Shown here: positions 63,374 through 64,000 of the stretch, piece by piece | Numbering within the stretch: the stretch's first letter is position 1 | How the letters are laid out: the number at the start of each line of letters is the position of its first letter | Source of the DNA: Pseudidiomarina sediminum DSM 21906 | GTDB lineage: Bacteria > Pseudomonadota > Gammaproteobacteria > Enterobacterales > Alteromonadaceae | Length of the DNA: 64,000 nucleotides | Assembly (NCBI RefSeq): GCF_000423165.1 | Contig: NZ_AUHL01000006.1 | Span: 1-64,000, forward strand | Direction: 5' to 3' | The notes under the pieces: model-generated | Databases searched by the model: none | Seen by the model: the letters and a program-made list of their open reading frames with translations, nothing else | Told to the model about the DNA's origin: nothing | Made by a program: the position numbers and the translations under genes

Positions 63374-64000
63374 TCAATCAATCACGTCTTTGGGGGCATC
63401 GGGCGCTAGGAGTTTATCTACTTTTTCTTCACCCTCGCCCTTGCGCCAACCATCGAGTGCGTTGAGAAGCATGCCATCTTTCCAGTAGTAGAAGGTTGGT
63501 GTTGCCCAGTAACGAATACCTTCCCACAGCTCGTCCTTGTATGAAAAACCATATTCTAGATTAGCGTACATAGACGTATCTGACGTTATCGGCACATCCT
63601 GGGGAATAAGAAAGAAAACTCGTTTCCCTTTTAATACGCCATCTCGCCCTTCTGATTTATACCAATCTATGAATCGTTTTGAAGGGTTACAATAGGGTGA
63701 GCTGACGACAATAATATCTTCTTCTGAAAAATCGTAAGATATGGGTTGGGCGACATTTTTATTGATTTGATAGTACGTATATTCGGTGGGCTCTTCAGCT
63801 GGCTCGAACTCGATGTTATACCTGTCTAAGTTAAATCGAGTTTCAATTTCATGAACTGCTTCTATATCTCTTGCTTGTACTGCTAGCTCGCGAGCGTTAT
63901 CTGCTAGGTTTTTAATGCGTTCATTTCTACGTCGTTTTTCATCTAAAATAAAAACAATCGTTTTGATTAGCCCTTCATTCTTTGTTGTTGAGTATGCGCT
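63374..64000 (-). CDS. Thioredoxin-fold protein with a CNPS motif (C-terminal part)
   Basis: An open frame of 208 codons enters from the right edge, so the N terminus is outside the window. The visible part has a charged helical region (DEKRRRNERIKNLADNARELA) and then a thioredoxin-like domain. IIVVSSPYCNPSKRFIDW carries a CxxS active site, and YWATPTFYYWKDGML has the cis-proline strand. A CxxS site fits a reductase or isomerase for mixed disulfides. The region is more AT-rich than the arg genes. Function and partners are unknown. Confidence 0.7.
   Translation of the reverse strand, partial: SAYSTTKNEGLIKTIVFILDEKRRRNERIKNLADNARELAVQARDIEAVHEIETRFNLDRYNIEFEPAEEPTEYTYYQINKNVAQPISYDFSEEDIIVVSSPYCNPSKRFIDWYKSEGRDGVLKGKRVFFLIPQDVPITSDTSMYANLEYGFSYKDELWEGIRYWATPTFYYWKDGMLLNALDGWRKGEGEEKVDKLLAPDAPKDVID

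Overview
The window is a 64 kb piece of a gammaproteobacterial chromosome of moderate GC. Gene order and content point to the marine Alteromonadales, and I infer an Idiomarinaceae-like organism. The supporting signs are the cyaY / lptM-lysA-dapF-DUF484-xerC-yigB-uvrD block, an ArgH fused to an ArgA-like acetyltransferase, a MetL-type aspartokinase/homoserine dehydrogenase beside metJ, and pilMNOPQ-aroKB next to dam. Assignment to a family is inference, because no species-level marker was compared. There are no tRNAs, CRISPR arrays or complete insertion sequences. Almost all of the sequence is vertically inherited core genome.

Layout. 1-420: end of an rRNA operon, with one intact 5S gene, its terminator, a hairpin-rich spacer, a 26-base scrap of a second 5S gene with its own terminator, and a heptamer tandem repeat. 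0.5-6 kb: cytochrome b561 with a YceI protein, then hemCDXY and cyaY on the minus strand. 6-13 kb: lptM, lysA, dapF, DUF484, xerC, yigB and uvrD. 13-20 kb: rarD, recQ, a LysE exporter, a glutamate-receptor-like potassium channel, dgkA, and an unknown P-loop-like protein paired with an MscS channel. 20-25 kb: a minus-strand trio (acyltransferase, fused two-domain E1 dehydrogenase, glutaryl-CoA dehydrogenase) with a divergent LysR regulator.

25-31 kb is a coherent oxygen-response region: yfhL-trhP (tRNA uridine hydroxylation), tpm, hemN, nnrS, a DUF454 gene and fnr itself. Two perfect FNR boxes lie in the two divergent intergenic gaps, and their spacing to -10-like elements fits FNR-activated promoters. 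31-36 kb: a yybP-ykoY manganese riboswitch ahead of a GDT1-family manganese exporter, yjjG, an amidoligase/glutamine-amidotransferase pair, a small secreted protein and an orphan UbiA-family prenyltransferase whose start codon abuts a terminator. 36-40 kb: a TonB-dependent receptor and a secreted PHP-domain hydrolase behind a sequence matching a Pho box, which suggests an undescribed phosphate-starvation uptake module.

40-41.4 kb is an AT-rich accessory patch with small membrane proteins, a short peptide ORF and what may be a decayed double-glycine-leader peptide gene. 41-51 kb: yhiN, rsmJ, elaA, dam, aroB, aroK and pilQPONM (type IV pilus assembly), then mrcA. 53-63 kb: metL, metJ and the argCBFGH(A) operon, controlled by tandem ARG boxes built into its promoter. 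The window ends with a small secreted protein and the C-terminal part of a thioredoxin-fold protein that runs off the edge.

The most interesting leads are the Pho-box receptor/hydrolase pair, the FNR promoter on trhP, the lysine-less P-loop protein next to MscS, the orphan E1/acyltransferase cluster, and the AT-rich patch at 40-41 kb.
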